A stretch of 40,958 nt of DNA from Pseudomonadota bacterium (GCA_017441205.1 JAFRYG010000039.1:1-40958), one strand, 5' to 3'. Numbered from the stretch's first letter, positions 1 through 8,847 are shown. Numbers and translations: made by a program. Notes: generated from the sequence alone by a model not told the origin.

Positions 1-1242
1 CCTGGGGCATCCCCTACGGGGATTGATTTTGGTGCATTTCATTTGTCCCCCGGTAGCCGCTACGCGCCAACCGGGGGCTACTAAACATGAAGTCCTACGG
101 ACTTCTTTTGATATGCTCATTAACCATGTCCATAACAATAAAAAGCTCACACGAACTTCTTCATTCGGAAACCCCAAAATATAATCATAACCATCAAATC
201 TCTTAATCGTCAGATAACCGCTTTGATACAGAATAGGAATTGGTGTCTCTGCCTGCTCAAATGCGACATAAAAATCCATCTCCCCCGCAGCAAATCCCTC
301 CAATTCTTCTGGACGAATCGAGTAATTTGCCAGCATTTCGGTCACATGCGTCGGTGTACCGGTCGAATACCAGTAGTTTTTAAAATCCTTATTGCTCAGA
401 CTGTTCAAAAGACTAAACGGATTGAATATATCCGGCGATTCTTCTGCAAAATGATAACCATCGTATTTCTTTCTCAACCGTTGAACAACAGCATTAGGCG
501 TTATCTTCAGCTTTTCTGCCATCACCTGAATTTCCGGTTCAAGCTGTTCGACAAGCTCTTCTTTTGTGATACCACAAATCGCTGCATACTCGTCATTCAT
601 GGTTATCGTTTTTAGATTATTCAGTTCGCTGAATATACTCAACTGACTGTATTTACTGATACCTGTGATAAATACAAATCGCAGTTTATCATCCGCTTCT
701 TTGAGCGGACTAAAAAACTTTCGAAGCTGCTGTCGTACATCCGCGAACAAATCTTTGTTGTGCATTGTATCCAACAATGGAGCGTCGTATTCATCAATCA
801 GAACGACAACATTCTCGCCGCTTTGCATTTTTGTTGCTGTTATCAACTCCGAAAGTCTCAGGCCAAATTCCTCTCTTTCCGCGTTTCCACATCCGTAAAC
901 CGCCTCAAGACTCGACAGCAAACTATCAAGAAGGTTTATCATGTTTTCGTGTGAACTAACTTTTGAACGACTCAAATCAAAGCGCAGCACAGGATATTTC
1001 ACCCAGTCTTTCTCAAGTGCAGCCATTGCAAGACCATCGAAAAGGTCTTTTCGTCCTTCAAAATACGCCGCCAGTGTCGAAATCAGCAACGATTTGCCAA
1101 AACGGCGCGGTCGCGACAAAAAGTAATATTTCCCGGTTTTGGCAAGACGATAAACCCATGGTGTTTTGTCTACATAAATCGCGTCATACTTGCGAATCTC
1201 TTCAAAAGACTGTATCCCAATCGGGAAATAGCGTTCCTGCAT
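1..1242 (-). CDS. AAA-ATPase-like protein (PD-(D/E)XK nuclease-associated family), 3' end replaced by a repeat and open at the window edge
   Basis: The reading frame starts at ATG 1242, behind AAGGAGG, and stays open to base 1. The protein begins MQERYFPIG, as in the AAA-ATPase-like proteins (Pfam 09820) that usually carry a C-terminal PD-(D/E)XK nuclease domain (DUF1703) and total a little over 500 residues. The Walker A segment RPRRFGKS is at residues 44-51 and the Walker B-like LIDEYD at 148-153. The family motif GFPNEEV appears near residue 362. From about residue 375 the frame runs through a dispersed repeat (family A, bases 9-105), so the remainder reads EVRRTSCLVAPG, which is repeat sequence and not nuclease domain. 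The nuclease half is therefore absent from this frame, and the true stop lies outside the window. The family is common in gut and anaerobic bacteria, and its role is not firmly known. The family call is secure; whether the product is functional is doubtful. Confidence 0.82.
   Translation of the reverse strand, partial: MQERYFPIGIQSFEEIRKYDAIYVDKTPWVYRLAKTGKYYFLSRPRRFGKSLLISTLAAYFEGRKDLFDGLAMAALEKDWVKYPVLRFDLSRSKVSSHENMINLLDSLLSSLEAVYGCGNAEREEFGLRLSELITATKMQSGENVVVLIDEYDAPLLDTMHNKDLFADVRQQLRKFFSPLKEADDKLRFVFITGISKYSQLSIFSELNNLKTITMNDEYAAICGITKEELVEQLEPEIQVMAEKLKITPNAVVQRLRKKYDGYHFAEESPDIFNPFSLLNSLSNKDFKNYWYSTGTPTHVTEMLANYSIRPEELEGFAAGEMDFYVAFEQAETPIPILYQSGYLTIKRFDGYDYILGFPNEEVRVSFLLLWTWLMSISKEVRRTSCLVAPGWRVAATGGQMKCTKINPRRGCPR
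9..105 (+). repeat. Dispersed repeat family A, copy A1 (three hairpins)
   Basis: Three inverted repeats lie in a row: ATCCCC-TAC-GGGGAT at 9-23, CCCCCGG...CCGGGGG at 47-77, and GAAGTCC-TAC-GGACTTC at 89-105. The last two are joined by the conserved word CTACTAAAC. The same order recurs at 11773-11910 and 17515-17858. This copy lies inside the AAA-ATPase reading frame and keeps it open. Confidence 0.85.
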
Positions 1243-1429
1243 TGCTATCCTCCTTGAACCCGTGTCTCACATTTTACCGAAACAGGGCATCATCACAAGC
1301 TGACTATCTCATAAACAAAGGAGAATTGCGAGTTTTTGAATGTTGCGAGCTATTGACTTTGCCAACTCTACCTGCGTTACGGCCTCGACAGAAGTTTTTA
1401 TAAATCAGCATTCATCAAGCGCGTTTTCG

Positions 1430-1458
1430 TTGCTTTTTTTTTACCTCAGTGGTATCAT
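1430..1458 (+). promoter_or_regulatory. Candidate sigma-70 promoter of the Cys-rich lipoprotein gene
   Basis: TTGCTT at 1430-1435 and TATCAT at 1453-1458 are separated by 17 bases, about 65 bases before the ATG at 1523. The -10 box matches the consensus at five of six positions. The -35 box is weak. Confidence 0.45.
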
Positions 1459-1522
1459 TTAATTTCCGAGCGCAGCCCGTTTTTATTTGAGAAACATTCA
1501 CCATACAAAACCAGGATTTGAC

Positions 1523-2737
1523 ATGAAACACCTAAGCGGAATATGGATTGCGGCACTGATTTTAATCATGGCCGGATGTGACGACAACTCCAAATCGCCA
1601 TCTGATAACGGAATGCCAACACACTGCCCGACAACATGCATAAACGGCTGCAATCCGGACGGTTCATGCAAGGATGGTAAAGCTGAGTGTCCAGACACAT
1701 GTACAAACGGATGCAATCCGGACGGTTCATGCAAGGATAGCAAAGCTGAGTGTCCAGACACATGTACAAACGGATGCAATCCGGACGGTTCATGCAAGGA
1801 TAGCAAAGCTGAGTGTCCAGACACATGTACAAACGGATGCAACCCGGACGGTTCATGTCTGGGAAATCCAACTGCCGAATGCACAGAAGAATGCACAAAC
1901 GGATGTGATGAAGATGGTTCATGTATCAATGAAAACGCGTCATTATGCCCCGATGAGTGCAAATATGGATGTGATGAAAGGAACGTCTGTCTTGACCTAT
2001 ACAAGGTCTACAATGGCGACCATTGCAGTCATGATTTTTCAACCTGCAAAGAGGATACATTTATTGAATGCAATAACAACACCATAGCAATTACAAACTG
2101 TCATGATGATAATTTAGCATGCATCCTTGCTGATAGCTCTGCGTCTTGTGCCGAATGCAAACAAGGATATGACAAAAATGGCATCTGTCTTGATAATGAG
2201 GCAAATACTTTCTGTAGCGATCCATACTATAACTACTGTAAAGACAATATACTTTTTAGATGTGTCACCAATATGGGCATGAATCGATTTAACGTCACCA
2301 ATTGTAATGAAAAAGCGAATGGGCGATATTTAACATGTGTCTATAATGAATATCGTGGAGATTGTCTTGATTTATGCACAGAAGAAGAATTTAATACCCA
2401 CGCTGAAATCTACCGATGTGATGAGGAGCATTCTCAACATTATTATTGTTATGAATCCAGTAAACTTAGTGGATTTTATGAATGGATCGCAACCGGAAAA
2501 CGTGACTATTGTCCCGAAGGATGTTTAGAAACGACAGGCAAATGCAAACCACACCAAGGAACTGGTATTCCTTGCAATTCCGACCACTCAGCCCCGGATT
2601 TTTACAATTCACGTTGTGATCAAAACTATATCCTACTTTGTGATAGTACAGACAATCTTGTCATCTCACATTATTGTGGTGATGGCGCAATCTGTGTGGA
2701 ATATGATGGTGATGCTACCTGCCAATTCGAAGAATAG
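1523..2737 (+). CDS. Cys-rich repeat lipoprotein of unknown function
   Basis: The ATG at 1523 is preferred over the in-frame upstream ATG at 1487. It follows an AGGA ribosome site and opens a clear lipoprotein signal, MKHLSGIWIAALILIMAGC, with the lipid-carrying Cys at residue 19. The mature 404-residue chain begins with four to five copies of a 21-residue Cys module (CPDTCTNGCNPDGSC). It continues as a long, irregular Cys-rich region with paired-Cys motifs such as YCPEGC and RCDQNYILLC. No enzyme motif is visible; a secreted, disulfide-rich surface protein is inferred. From about base 2000 the coding sequence is AT-richer than the neighbouring Cys-rich genes, which suggests a different origin or relaxed selection. 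The reading frame just downstream carries more of the same kind of sequence, so the gene may once have been longer. Confidence 0.75.
   Translation: MKHLSGIWIAALILIMAGCDDNSKSPSDNGMPTHCPTTCINGCNPDGSCKDGKAECPDTCTNGCNPDGSCKDSKAECPDTCTNGCNPDGSCKDSKAECPDTCTNGCNPDGSCLGNPTAECTEECTNGCDEDGSCINENASLCPDECKYGCDERNVCLDLYKVYNGDHCSHDFSTCKEDTFIECNNNTIAITNCHDDNLACILADSSASCAECKQGYDKNGICLDNEANTFCSDPYYNYCKDNILFRCVTNMGMNRFNVTNCNEKANGRYLTCVYNEYRGDCLDLCTEEEFNTHAEIYRCDEEHSQHYYCYESSKLSGFYEWIATGKRDYCPEGCLETTGKCKPHQGTGIPCNSDHSAPDFYNSRCDQNYILLCDSTDNLVISHYCGDGAICVEYDGDATCQFEE
1619..1870 (+). repeat. 63-bp coding tandem repeat, four units
   Basis: Units start at 1619, 1682, 1745 and 1808. The units at 1682 and 1745 are nearly identical, the first is diverged and the fourth changes near its end. 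Each unit encodes one 21-residue Cys module, so unit gain or loss keeps the frame. A further degenerate unit follows to about 1930. Confidence 0.9.
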
Positions 2738-3116
2738 GATATGCAATCCTTACACTTATGAAGCTACAACTCAATGCATTTCGTCGAACATCGGTATGAA
2801 TAACGAAATATATTATGAAAAATCTGACATCTGCGCTGCTTTTGGAAATTACTATTTAACAACTGTCGAGACTACATATTGCCCAGATAAATGCAATGAA
2901 GAAGCAAATCGGTGTGAACCTGCTCCCACCTATCATATTGATGATCCCTGTAATCCTGATGAATTCTGGATTCGCTGCCAGGATGAAACGCATCGGTTCG
3001 TATGCACAGACAATAAGATTGCTTCCGAAGAATGCCCATCAGAACAAAAATGCAAAAACAATATTTATTACGGAGGATATTCCAATTCTACCTGCGTAAA
3101 TGAATCTGATTTGTAG
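2738..3116 (+). pseudogene. Frame-shifted continuation or remnant of the Cys-rich lipoprotein
   Basis: After the stop at 2735-2737, a different frame is open to the TAG at 3114-3116 and encodes about 125 residues of the same style: ICNPYTYEATTQC, YCPDKCNEEANRCEP, DPCNPDEFWIRC. The order of motifs (xYCPxxC, then C-x-P, then PCNxD, then RC) repeats the order seen near the end of the upstream protein. There is no good ribosome site or signal peptide for an independent start; the first ATG after the stop is at about 2796. The simplest reading is one longer gene broken by an indel near 2710-2737, or a decayed duplicate module. It could also be a sequencing or assembly indel. Confidence 0.5.
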
Positions 3117-3146
3117 CCCCAGGGAACTTGGCCCCTTTCCCCCATT

Positions 3147-3169
3147 CCCTTTCCCCAATGGGGAAAGGG
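3147..3169. repeat. 23-bp near-perfect palindrome
   Basis: CCCTTTCCCCA, one central A, then TGGGGAAAGGG. It lies 30 bases after the stop of the frame-broken remnant in an otherwise gene-free stretch (3117-3801). A second small inverted repeat, TATGGGG...CCCCATA, follows near 3290-3310. No T-run follows on the plus strand, so terminator function is unclear. Confidence 0.6.
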
Positions 3170-3600
3170 AAGTAGTTTTTACAACACAGTTTGGTCGCAC
3201 CAGACAATTATTCAGAGATTCCCCAGGAATACCTGAACAACGTCACATTGACCAACCACCACACGGCAATGTGTTATATCTCAGGAAGTATGGGGGAGTG
3301 AGTCCCCATACAAAATCTGAACAGCGTTTACTTTGTTCCTTCGCATATCATTGGGGTTCTGCAAGCGCGAGTCATTCCGATCAATGTATAAGCTCTCTGC
3401 ATGAAACAGAATACAGATCATATTCTCCCGAACATATCTATACTATTTAATTTATATATTATATTACGCTCGCGTCTGGCCAGCCAATGTTCGCACAGAA
3501 ACCAAAGGCATTCAAATTCATTCATCCATCCAAACATCCGCCGATGAAATCGCTTCCATATATTCAACCGGTGATCCAGTCTCAGGCTTCGCTTAGACAA

Positions 3601-3693
3601 GGTCAAACACTCTGTGTCTGGGGAAACAGAGTGTTTGACCATCGATTCGAGCTGCCTGATATATCAAACACTCTGTGTCTGAGGAAACAGAGC
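3601..3693 (+). repeat. 15-bp-stem hairpin with a partial second copy
   Basis: GGTCAAACACTCTGT at 3601-3615 pairs perfectly with 3626-3640 around a 10-base loop. The sequence TCAAACACTCTGTGTCTG recurs at 3664-3693 with GAGGAAACAGAG behind it, but that copy has lost the distal part of the 3' arm. Both lie directly before the promoter of the 3802 gene. Apart from these elements, 3117-3714 holds nothing recognisable. Confidence 0.75.
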
Positions 3694-3714
3694 CAAAAGA
3701 AAATACAGCAATGA

Positions 3715-3744
3715 TTGGCAAAACTGCAGATATTACGTTATAAT
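3715..3744 (+). promoter_or_regulatory. Sigma-70-type promoter for the first anchor-L lipoprotein gene
   Basis: TTGGCA at 3715-3720 and a perfect TATAAT at 3739-3744 are 18 bases apart, giving an mRNA start near 3751 and a leader of about 50 bases. The short inverted pair CTGCA/TGCAG flanks the -10 region and could be an operator, but that is speculation. Confidence 0.7.
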
Positions 3745-3801
3745 TATGCAGTGTTTTTTTCATACTTCAGCATCGTCCACACGTCAGCTAAGGAGAATTA
3801 C

Positions 3802-5775
3802 ATGAAACGCGGATTTATATTCTGGACTGCTGCAATTTTAGGAGTCATTGCGTTGTCCTGTTCCGGTTCAGACAGCAATTCAGGTTCATCAGACAATGGC
3901 TCATCGGATAAAAAACCATCCAAAAGCGGATCGAAGACAGAAACCGTCACGATATATCAGCCGGATGAGAATTGCGACGCGCACGAAATGCTTTGCGACG
4001 GCGTTTGCACTGACATCAAGCATTCCATCAACAACTGCGGTGACTGCGGCAAGAAGTGCAAGGCGGACGAGACCTGCAATAACGGCAAATGTTCCGGATG
4101 CGAAAAAACGACGTGCGACTCTGAATGTGTCGACCTTACATCGGACGCGAACCATTGCGGTTCCTGCGATAATCCATGTGCCCCGAACATGGTCTGCAGC
4201 GATTCCAAATGCGAATGTGCGCCGGACTATACCGATTGTGACGGCGATCCGGTCAACGGCTGTGAGACGCTTTTTGAATGCGAGTGTGTTCTTGGGCAGG
4301 AGCGAAGCTATTACAATGGCCCGGAAGGCACAAAGGATGTCGGTGAATGCAAGGCCGGGAAATTAACCTGTATTGAAGATGAAGGGATAAAAACTTTCGA
4401 CATTACCGTCCAGCCGACGCTGCCGACCATCGTCGGGGAATGCACCCAAAAAGACTACAACTGCAACGGTATTCCCGATGGAGAGGAAGATCTTGATGGG
4501 GATGGTTTTACGCCCTGCGACGGTGACTGCTGCAATGATACCACCACATGTACAGCCCTCAATCCGGAACTCATCAATCCAGGCATGCTCGAAGTCAAGG
4601 GCAACAATCTTGACGATAACTGCGACACCCAAACCGACGAAGACCAGAAGACATCCAAGGATGTTACTCCCATTGACTATACTTATGGCTCCTCCGACAT
4701 GGACACGACAGCCCGTGCGATGGCGCAGGCGATGGGCATTATCTGGGAATGCAAGAAAGACATGACCTGTGCCTATGGTCTTGTCAACGCCAGGCTGACG
4801 CGTTCGGAGAGTACAGCACTCCCCGATGCCAAGCAGGTCAACATTCTGGATGCGATGCGAGACGAGAGCGGCACTGCCCGCATCATGCCCCAGGAAGGAA
4901 AGTCGTTTGCCGTGATGTCATCGGGACATGCGAAAGATGTCAAATCGGGTGTATCCAAAGACGACGAATGGTTTGAAGAAAGAGCCAAAGACGATGAGAC
5001 TGTGGGAGAGAACCTGGTACAGCGCTATCCCAAGGACAGCCAAATCCCCAATGTCTATCTGCAAAACCACGACAATAAGCTCGCCACGCACAAGAGCTGT
5101 CCGGCCAATGCCAGCATTACCCCTGCGATATTTGACTCGGTCCAGCTTCATCTGGAACTCAAAGTTCCCGTCAATGTCAAGGGCATTGCCTTCGACTTCC
5201 GTTTCCTTTCGCAGGAATATCCCAAATATCTTTGTTCGGCCTTCAACGACTTTTTCCTTGCATTGCTGACATCCAAACATCCGGATTTGGCAGGCTACCC
5301 CGATCACAACATTGCGTTCGACAAAGTTGGAAATCCGGTTTCAGTCAACAATGGTTTCTTCACGACATGTGACTACATCCCCTGCAAGGAGGAGTCTGAG
5401 TGTCCGAAATTCATGACGTGTTCGGGTGAGAAATGCATCAACAAGGAGTGCACGACGAATTCGAATGGCGAAGAAACATGCACGCCGAGCAAAATCACCT
5501 GCCAGGATGGTTCCACGGCGATCGACGCCTATTATCCGTATCCCTATGCCAAATACGATTATCAGAGCACGACGACGGAAGAAGGCCGCGGAGGTGCTAC
5601 CGCCTGGCTTTCGACGACAGCTCCTGTCGTCGGCGGAGAAACCATTCAGCTCGATTTTTATATCTGGGACACGCAGGACGGCAACTACGATTCCACGGTA
5701 CTGCTTGACAATTTCAGGTGGCTTGTTGACGAAACGAAGGTCAACACCGGATTTGCGGATCCCCCCGTCAACTAG
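3802..5775 (+). CDS. Lipoprotein with two Cys modules, MopE motif and choice-of-anchor L-like domain
   Basis: The ATG at 3802 follows AGGAG by six bases and opens a lipoprotein signal (MKRGFIFWTAAILGVIALSC, Cys20). A Ser/Gly/Lys-rich linker leads to two roughly 40-residue Cys modules of the NCGDCG/HCGSCD type (about residues 59-139). Next come a segment of the type found in myxobacterial surface proteins (DCDGDPVNGCE, then YYNGPEGTKDVGECKAG) and a MopE-like motif (DLDGDGFTPCDGDC, then NNLDDNCD). The C-terminal half has the marks of a choice-of-anchor L domain: FDFRFLSQEYPKYLCSAFND, then GNPVSVNNGFFTTC, and the final GGETIQLDFYIWDTQDG...LLDNFRW. It is 657 residues long, with the same architecture as the next two genes but with seven fewer Cys modules. 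A surface-exposed adhesin-like or matrix role is inferred; no ligand is known. Confidence 0.8.
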   Translation: MKRGFIFWTAAILGVIALSCSGSDSNSGSSDNGSSDKKPSKSGSKTETVTIYQPDENCDAHEMLCDGVCTDIKHSINNCGDCGKKCKADETCNNGKCSGCEKTTCDSECVDLTSDANHCGSCDNPCAPNMVCSDSKCECAPDYTDCDGDPVNGCETLFECECVLGQERSYYNGPEGTKDVGECKAGKLTCIEDEGIKTFDITVQPTLPTIVGECTQKDYNCNGIPDGEEDLDGDGFTPCDGDCCNDTTTCTALNPELINPGMLEVKGNNLDDNCDTQTDEDQKTSKDVTPIDYTYGSSDMDTTARAMAQAMGIIWECKKDMTCAYGLVNARLTRSESTALPDAKQVNILDAMRDESGTARIMPQEGKSFAVMSSGHAKDVKSGVSKDDEWFEERAKDDETVGENLVQRYPKDSQIPNVYLQNHDNKLATHKSCPANASITPAIFDSVQLHLELKVPVNVKGIAFDFRFLSQEYPKYLCSAFNDFFLALLTSKHPDLAGYPDHNIAFDKVGNPVSVNNGFFTTCDYIPCKEESECPKFMTCSGEKCINKECTTNSNGEETCTPSKITCQDGSTAIDAYYPYPYAKYDYQSTTTEEGRGGATAWLSTTAPVVGGETIQLDFYIWDTQDGNYDSTVLLDNFRWLVDETKVNTGFADPPVN

Positions 5776-5778
5776 CAG

Positions 5779-5883
5779 CGGCGTATTGCGCGAAGCGCAA
5801 AGCCGTGCAAAGCCGCGTATGGCCTGAGCCATAGCGGCGGCAAAAGCGAGCGTATTCAAAAGGCAATCGGCCTTTTGAACAGC
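5779..5883 (+). repeat. Three family B bulged-G hairpins after the stop codon
   Basis: Copy 1 (5779-5805): CGGC, unpaired G, TATTGCGC/GCGCAAA, GCCG. Copy 2 (5812-5838): GCCGC, unpaired G, TATGGC-CTGA-GCCATA, GCGGC. Copy 3 (5850-5883): GC, unpaired G, a 12-base inner arm TATTCAAAAGGC with one mismatch, GC. The first copy starts three bases after the TAG at 5773-5775. The inner stems are unrelated in sequence. Confidence 0.8.
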
Positions 5884-5927
5884 GAGCCCCCAAAAACATT
5901 TCATCATCCTGCACAGGAGACTCCAAT

Positions 5928-8720
5928 ATGAAAACCATCCCACTCTGTTTTTGTCTGGCATTATGCATTCCGATTGCAGCTATCGGGTGTTCTGACAACA
6001 ATACGCTCCAGATGGGTGATTCCGGCAGTTCGTCGTCATCCGGCAAACCCGGCAAGTCCGGTTCGAAGACAGAAGAAAAAATCGTGACGGAATGCAATTC
6101 CGACAACTGCGATGCGACGTGCTGCGGGAACGTATGCCGCGATACGACCGAAAATCACCAGCACTGCGGTGAATGCGATCATGCCTGCAAATCCGACCAG
6201 GTATGCATCAACAGCAAGTGCATGGACCTGACAGATGAAGCCTGCGGACATGGCGAAAAGAAATGCAGCGGCACCTGCATCGACATCAACCGCGACAGCA
6301 ACAACTGCGGCGACTGCGGGAAATCCTGCGACAAGGGCCAGTTATGCATCAATGGCAGTTGTGAAATCGACTGCGGCAATAAACTGCGCTGCGACGGAGC
6401 ATGTTACGATCCTCTGACTGACCGCGAGCACTGCGGCAACTGCAATACGAAGTGCAGTTCGGAAGAGGCCTGCTTCGGCGCCATTTGCACGACAGACTGC
6501 CCGGAGGAAAACCATCGTTTATGCGATCAGACCTGCGTTGACATCAAAAGTGACCCCAATCGCTGCGGTTCGTGCAAAAATACCTGCGCCGACTCGGAAC
6601 GGTGCATTGATGGCGCATGCAGCAACAAATGCGATGAAGAGGGACTCATCGTCTGTGCGCATACCTGCGTTGATACGCAGACGAATGCAGAGCACTGCGG
6701 TGGATGCGGCAAGCCCTGTGCTGCCACAGAGCGCTGCCAGTCGGGAACCTGTACATCGGAATGCGACAATGCAGAAGACACCATCTGCAACCATGTCTGC
6801 ACCAACCGCATGACAGACAATGACAACTGCGGAGAATGCGAACATGCATGTGAATCCGGCCGTTATTGTTCAGAAGGTTCATGCATCAATACATGTCCGG
6901 AAGGGAACCAGATGATATGTGATCACGTCTGCACCGATATTCTGACGGACAAATTGAACTGCGGCAGCTGCGGACATGCCTGCAATGAAAAGGAAATCTG
7001 TCAGGGAGGACTTTGTTCATGTCCGGCAGACAATCCCTACTGCAATCTGTCATGCGAAGAAGGCCAGGAGCCATGCGGGGGCAATTGTACCGATGTTAAG
7101 AATGACAAGGCTCATTGCGGAGCACGCGGCAAGAGCTGTGGAGATACGGGAATCTGCGTCAATGGGAAATGCATTGAATGCGCGGGTAAAACCTTCTGTA
7201 ATGACAATCTTTGCCACGATCTGATGAACGACCCTGACAATTGCGGCAGCTGCGGCCAGGCCTGTCCGAATCACGTCGGCTGCAAGGATGGACAGTGTAC
7301 AGGCTGCGCCGGCGATTATGTGGACTGCGACGGTGATGCATCGAACGGATGTGAAAGTACGACTGCAGAATGCGAATGTACCAATGGCCAGACGAAGTCC
7401 TGCTATTACGGCCCAGCCGGAACAGAAAATGTTGGTGCCTGCAAAGCCGGCACAATGACCTGCAGCAACAACAAATGGGGTAAGTGCGAAGGCATGATCA
7501 CTCCCAAAAACGACTACCAGTGCAGAAAGGAATCTACGGATTCGGCCCAGAACGACCTGAACTGCGATGGCAAAGTCGATGGCATGGAAGATTACGATAA
7601 AGATGGCTATACGATCTGTGACGGTGACTGCTGCGATATTTCGGGACAGAGTGACGCGTGCAAGAACATTAAAAATCCGGAAGTCATTCATCCGGGCATT
7701 TTCGAAACACCTGGCGATAAGATCGACAACAACTGCAACGGCGAAACCGATGAGGCACCCAAAACCTGCGCAGCGAGCTATACCCAGGGTGCGAATCTGT
7801 CGTTAGCGACAGAGCGCGACAATGCCGGCCTGCAGCTGGCCAGAGCGATGGATATATGCCATGATGCTGCGACAGACGGTTTTGGTATTGTGAGTGCGAC
7901 GGTTCAGTCACTGCATCCGGGAAACCCAGGCAATACAGCCATGAGCCACGCCATCAATGTATTTTCTCATCTTGGCAACACACCGATTATCACTCCGAAT
8001 CTCGGCAATTCGTTTGCCGGTATTTCAACCGGTATTTTCCAGAATGCGAAGATGTCGGATGGTAGTGATTTTATCGCGAACGGATCTATCCCCGCAAAAT
8101 ACCACTCTGCCCATAACAACCAGCTTCAAACAGTCACCGGATGTCCGAGCGGAAACAGTATCAACGATGCACTGGAGCTAAAGCTTCAGCTCAAAGCGCC
8201 CAGCAATGCCACGGGATTCCAGTTTGACTTCCGGTTTTTCTCACACGAGTATCCAGAATATATCTGCTCGCGATACAATGACTTCTTTATTGTTCTTCTG
8301 ACATCCACGGCCAGCGGCATCCCGCAGGATACGAACATTGTATTTGACAAAAATGGCAATCCGGTTTCGGTCAACAATGCCTTCTTTACGACCTGCAACC
8401 CGATAACCTGTAATTCGTCCTGCTCGCCAAACTACACGAAAGGCTGTATCAGCGGCCGATGCGAAACTGTCTATGGAGCCTGTCCTGACGGCAACAGCGA
8501 TCTTGCTGCATTTACCGGCGGCACCTACACCGGCGGTGCGACGGCATGGCTGACGACCCAGGCACCGATTGTCGGCGGAGAAACCTTTACACTCGAATTC
8601 ATCATCTGGGATACAGGCGACAGTATTTTGGACTCGGCGGCAATTATCGACAATTTCCGCTGGATCACTGACGGAGCAAAGGTCGAAGTCGGTACGGACT
8701 TTACGGAACCGAGAACATAA
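5928..8720 (+). CDS. Lipoprotein with nine Cys modules, MopE motif and choice-of-anchor L-like domain
   Basis: The start is ATG 5928 behind CAGGAG. The signal MKTIPLCFCLALCIPIAAIGC puts the lipid-carrying Cys at residue 21. Nine modules of about 40 residues follow (pattern C...C..TC.D...D..NCG.CG..C......C..G.C, roughly residues 60-455). They are followed by DCDGDASNGCE, CYYGPAGTENVGACKAG, a MopE-like motif (YDKDGYTICDGDC...DKIDNNCNG) and a choice-of-anchor L-like domain (FDFRFFSHEYPEYICSRYND; ending IIWDTGD...IIDNFRW). It is 930 residues long. In module 8 the expected Cys is Arg400 (HCGARGKSC), a TGC-to-CGC change at base 7125 compared with the paralogue. It belongs to a tandem family of three and is probably transcribed with its neighbours. 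The function is unknown; an exported surface protein stabilised by disulfides and probably calcium is inferred. Confidence 0.82.
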   Translation: MKTIPLCFCLALCIPIAAIGCSDNNTLQMGDSGSSSSSGKPGKSGSKTEEKIVTECNSDNCDATCCGNVCRDTTENHQHCGECDHACKSDQVCINSKCMDLTDEACGHGEKKCSGTCIDINRDSNNCGDCGKSCDKGQLCINGSCEIDCGNKLRCDGACYDPLTDREHCGNCNTKCSSEEACFGAICTTDCPEENHRLCDQTCVDIKSDPNRCGSCKNTCADSERCIDGACSNKCDEEGLIVCAHTCVDTQTNAEHCGGCGKPCAATERCQSGTCTSECDNAEDTICNHVCTNRMTDNDNCGECEHACESGRYCSEGSCINTCPEGNQMICDHVCTDILTDKLNCGSCGHACNEKEICQGGLCSCPADNPYCNLSCEEGQEPCGGNCTDVKNDKAHCGARGKSCGDTGICVNGKCIECAGKTFCNDNLCHDLMNDPDNCGSCGQACPNHVGCKDGQCTGCAGDYVDCDGDASNGCESTTAECECTNGQTKSCYYGPAGTENVGACKAGTMTCSNNKWGKCEGMITPKNDYQCRKESTDSAQNDLNCDGKVDGMEDYDKDGYTICDGDCCDISGQSDACKNIKNPEVIHPGIFETPGDKIDNNCNGETDEAPKTCAASYTQGANLSLATERDNAGLQLARAMDICHDAATDGFGIVSATVQSLHPGNPGNTAMSHAINVFSHLGNTPIITPNLGNSFAGISTGIFQNAKMSDGSDFIANGSIPAKYHSAHNNQLQTVTGCPSGNSINDALELKLQLKAPSNATGFQFDFRFFSHEYPEYICSRYNDFFIVLLTSTASGIPQDTNIVFDKNGNPVSVNNAFFTTCNPITCNSSCSPNYTKGCISGRCETVYGACPDGNSDLAAFTGGTYTGGATAWLTTQAPIVGGETFTLEFIIWDTGDSILDSAAIIDNFRWITDGAKVEVGTDFTEPRT

Positions 8721-8736
8721 TCATCTGACTATCGCA

Positions 8737-8783
8737 CGCAGCATCCGAACATTTTTTTCTGAATTTGTTTTTGGAATGCTGCG
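8737..8783 (+). other. Imperfect long-loop inverted repeat after the second anchor-L gene
   Basis: CGCAGCAT at 8737-8744 pairs with ATGCTGCG at 8776-8783. The roughly 31-base loop between them contains two T-runs. It sits 17 bases after the stop. It could weakly attenuate transcription into the next gene, but the loop is too long for a standard terminator. Confidence 0.3.
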
Positions 8784-8847
8784 AGCCTGAAGCCAATTTT
8801 TCGAACACCACCCTCAGCGCCCACCATTTTCCTGCGCAACAAGCGAT

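Noticed and set aside
3715..3801. Earlier start (TTG 3715) for the first anchor-L lipoprotein
   Set aside because: That codon is the promoter -35 box; the ATG at 3802 has AGGAG and a lipoprotein signal.
5779..5883. Family B hairpins as simple Rho-independent terminators
   Set aside because: Most copies lack a T-run on the relevant strand, and where true terminators exist (13505, 20681, 35893) they look different. A role in 3' end formation remains possible but not by the standard mechanism.
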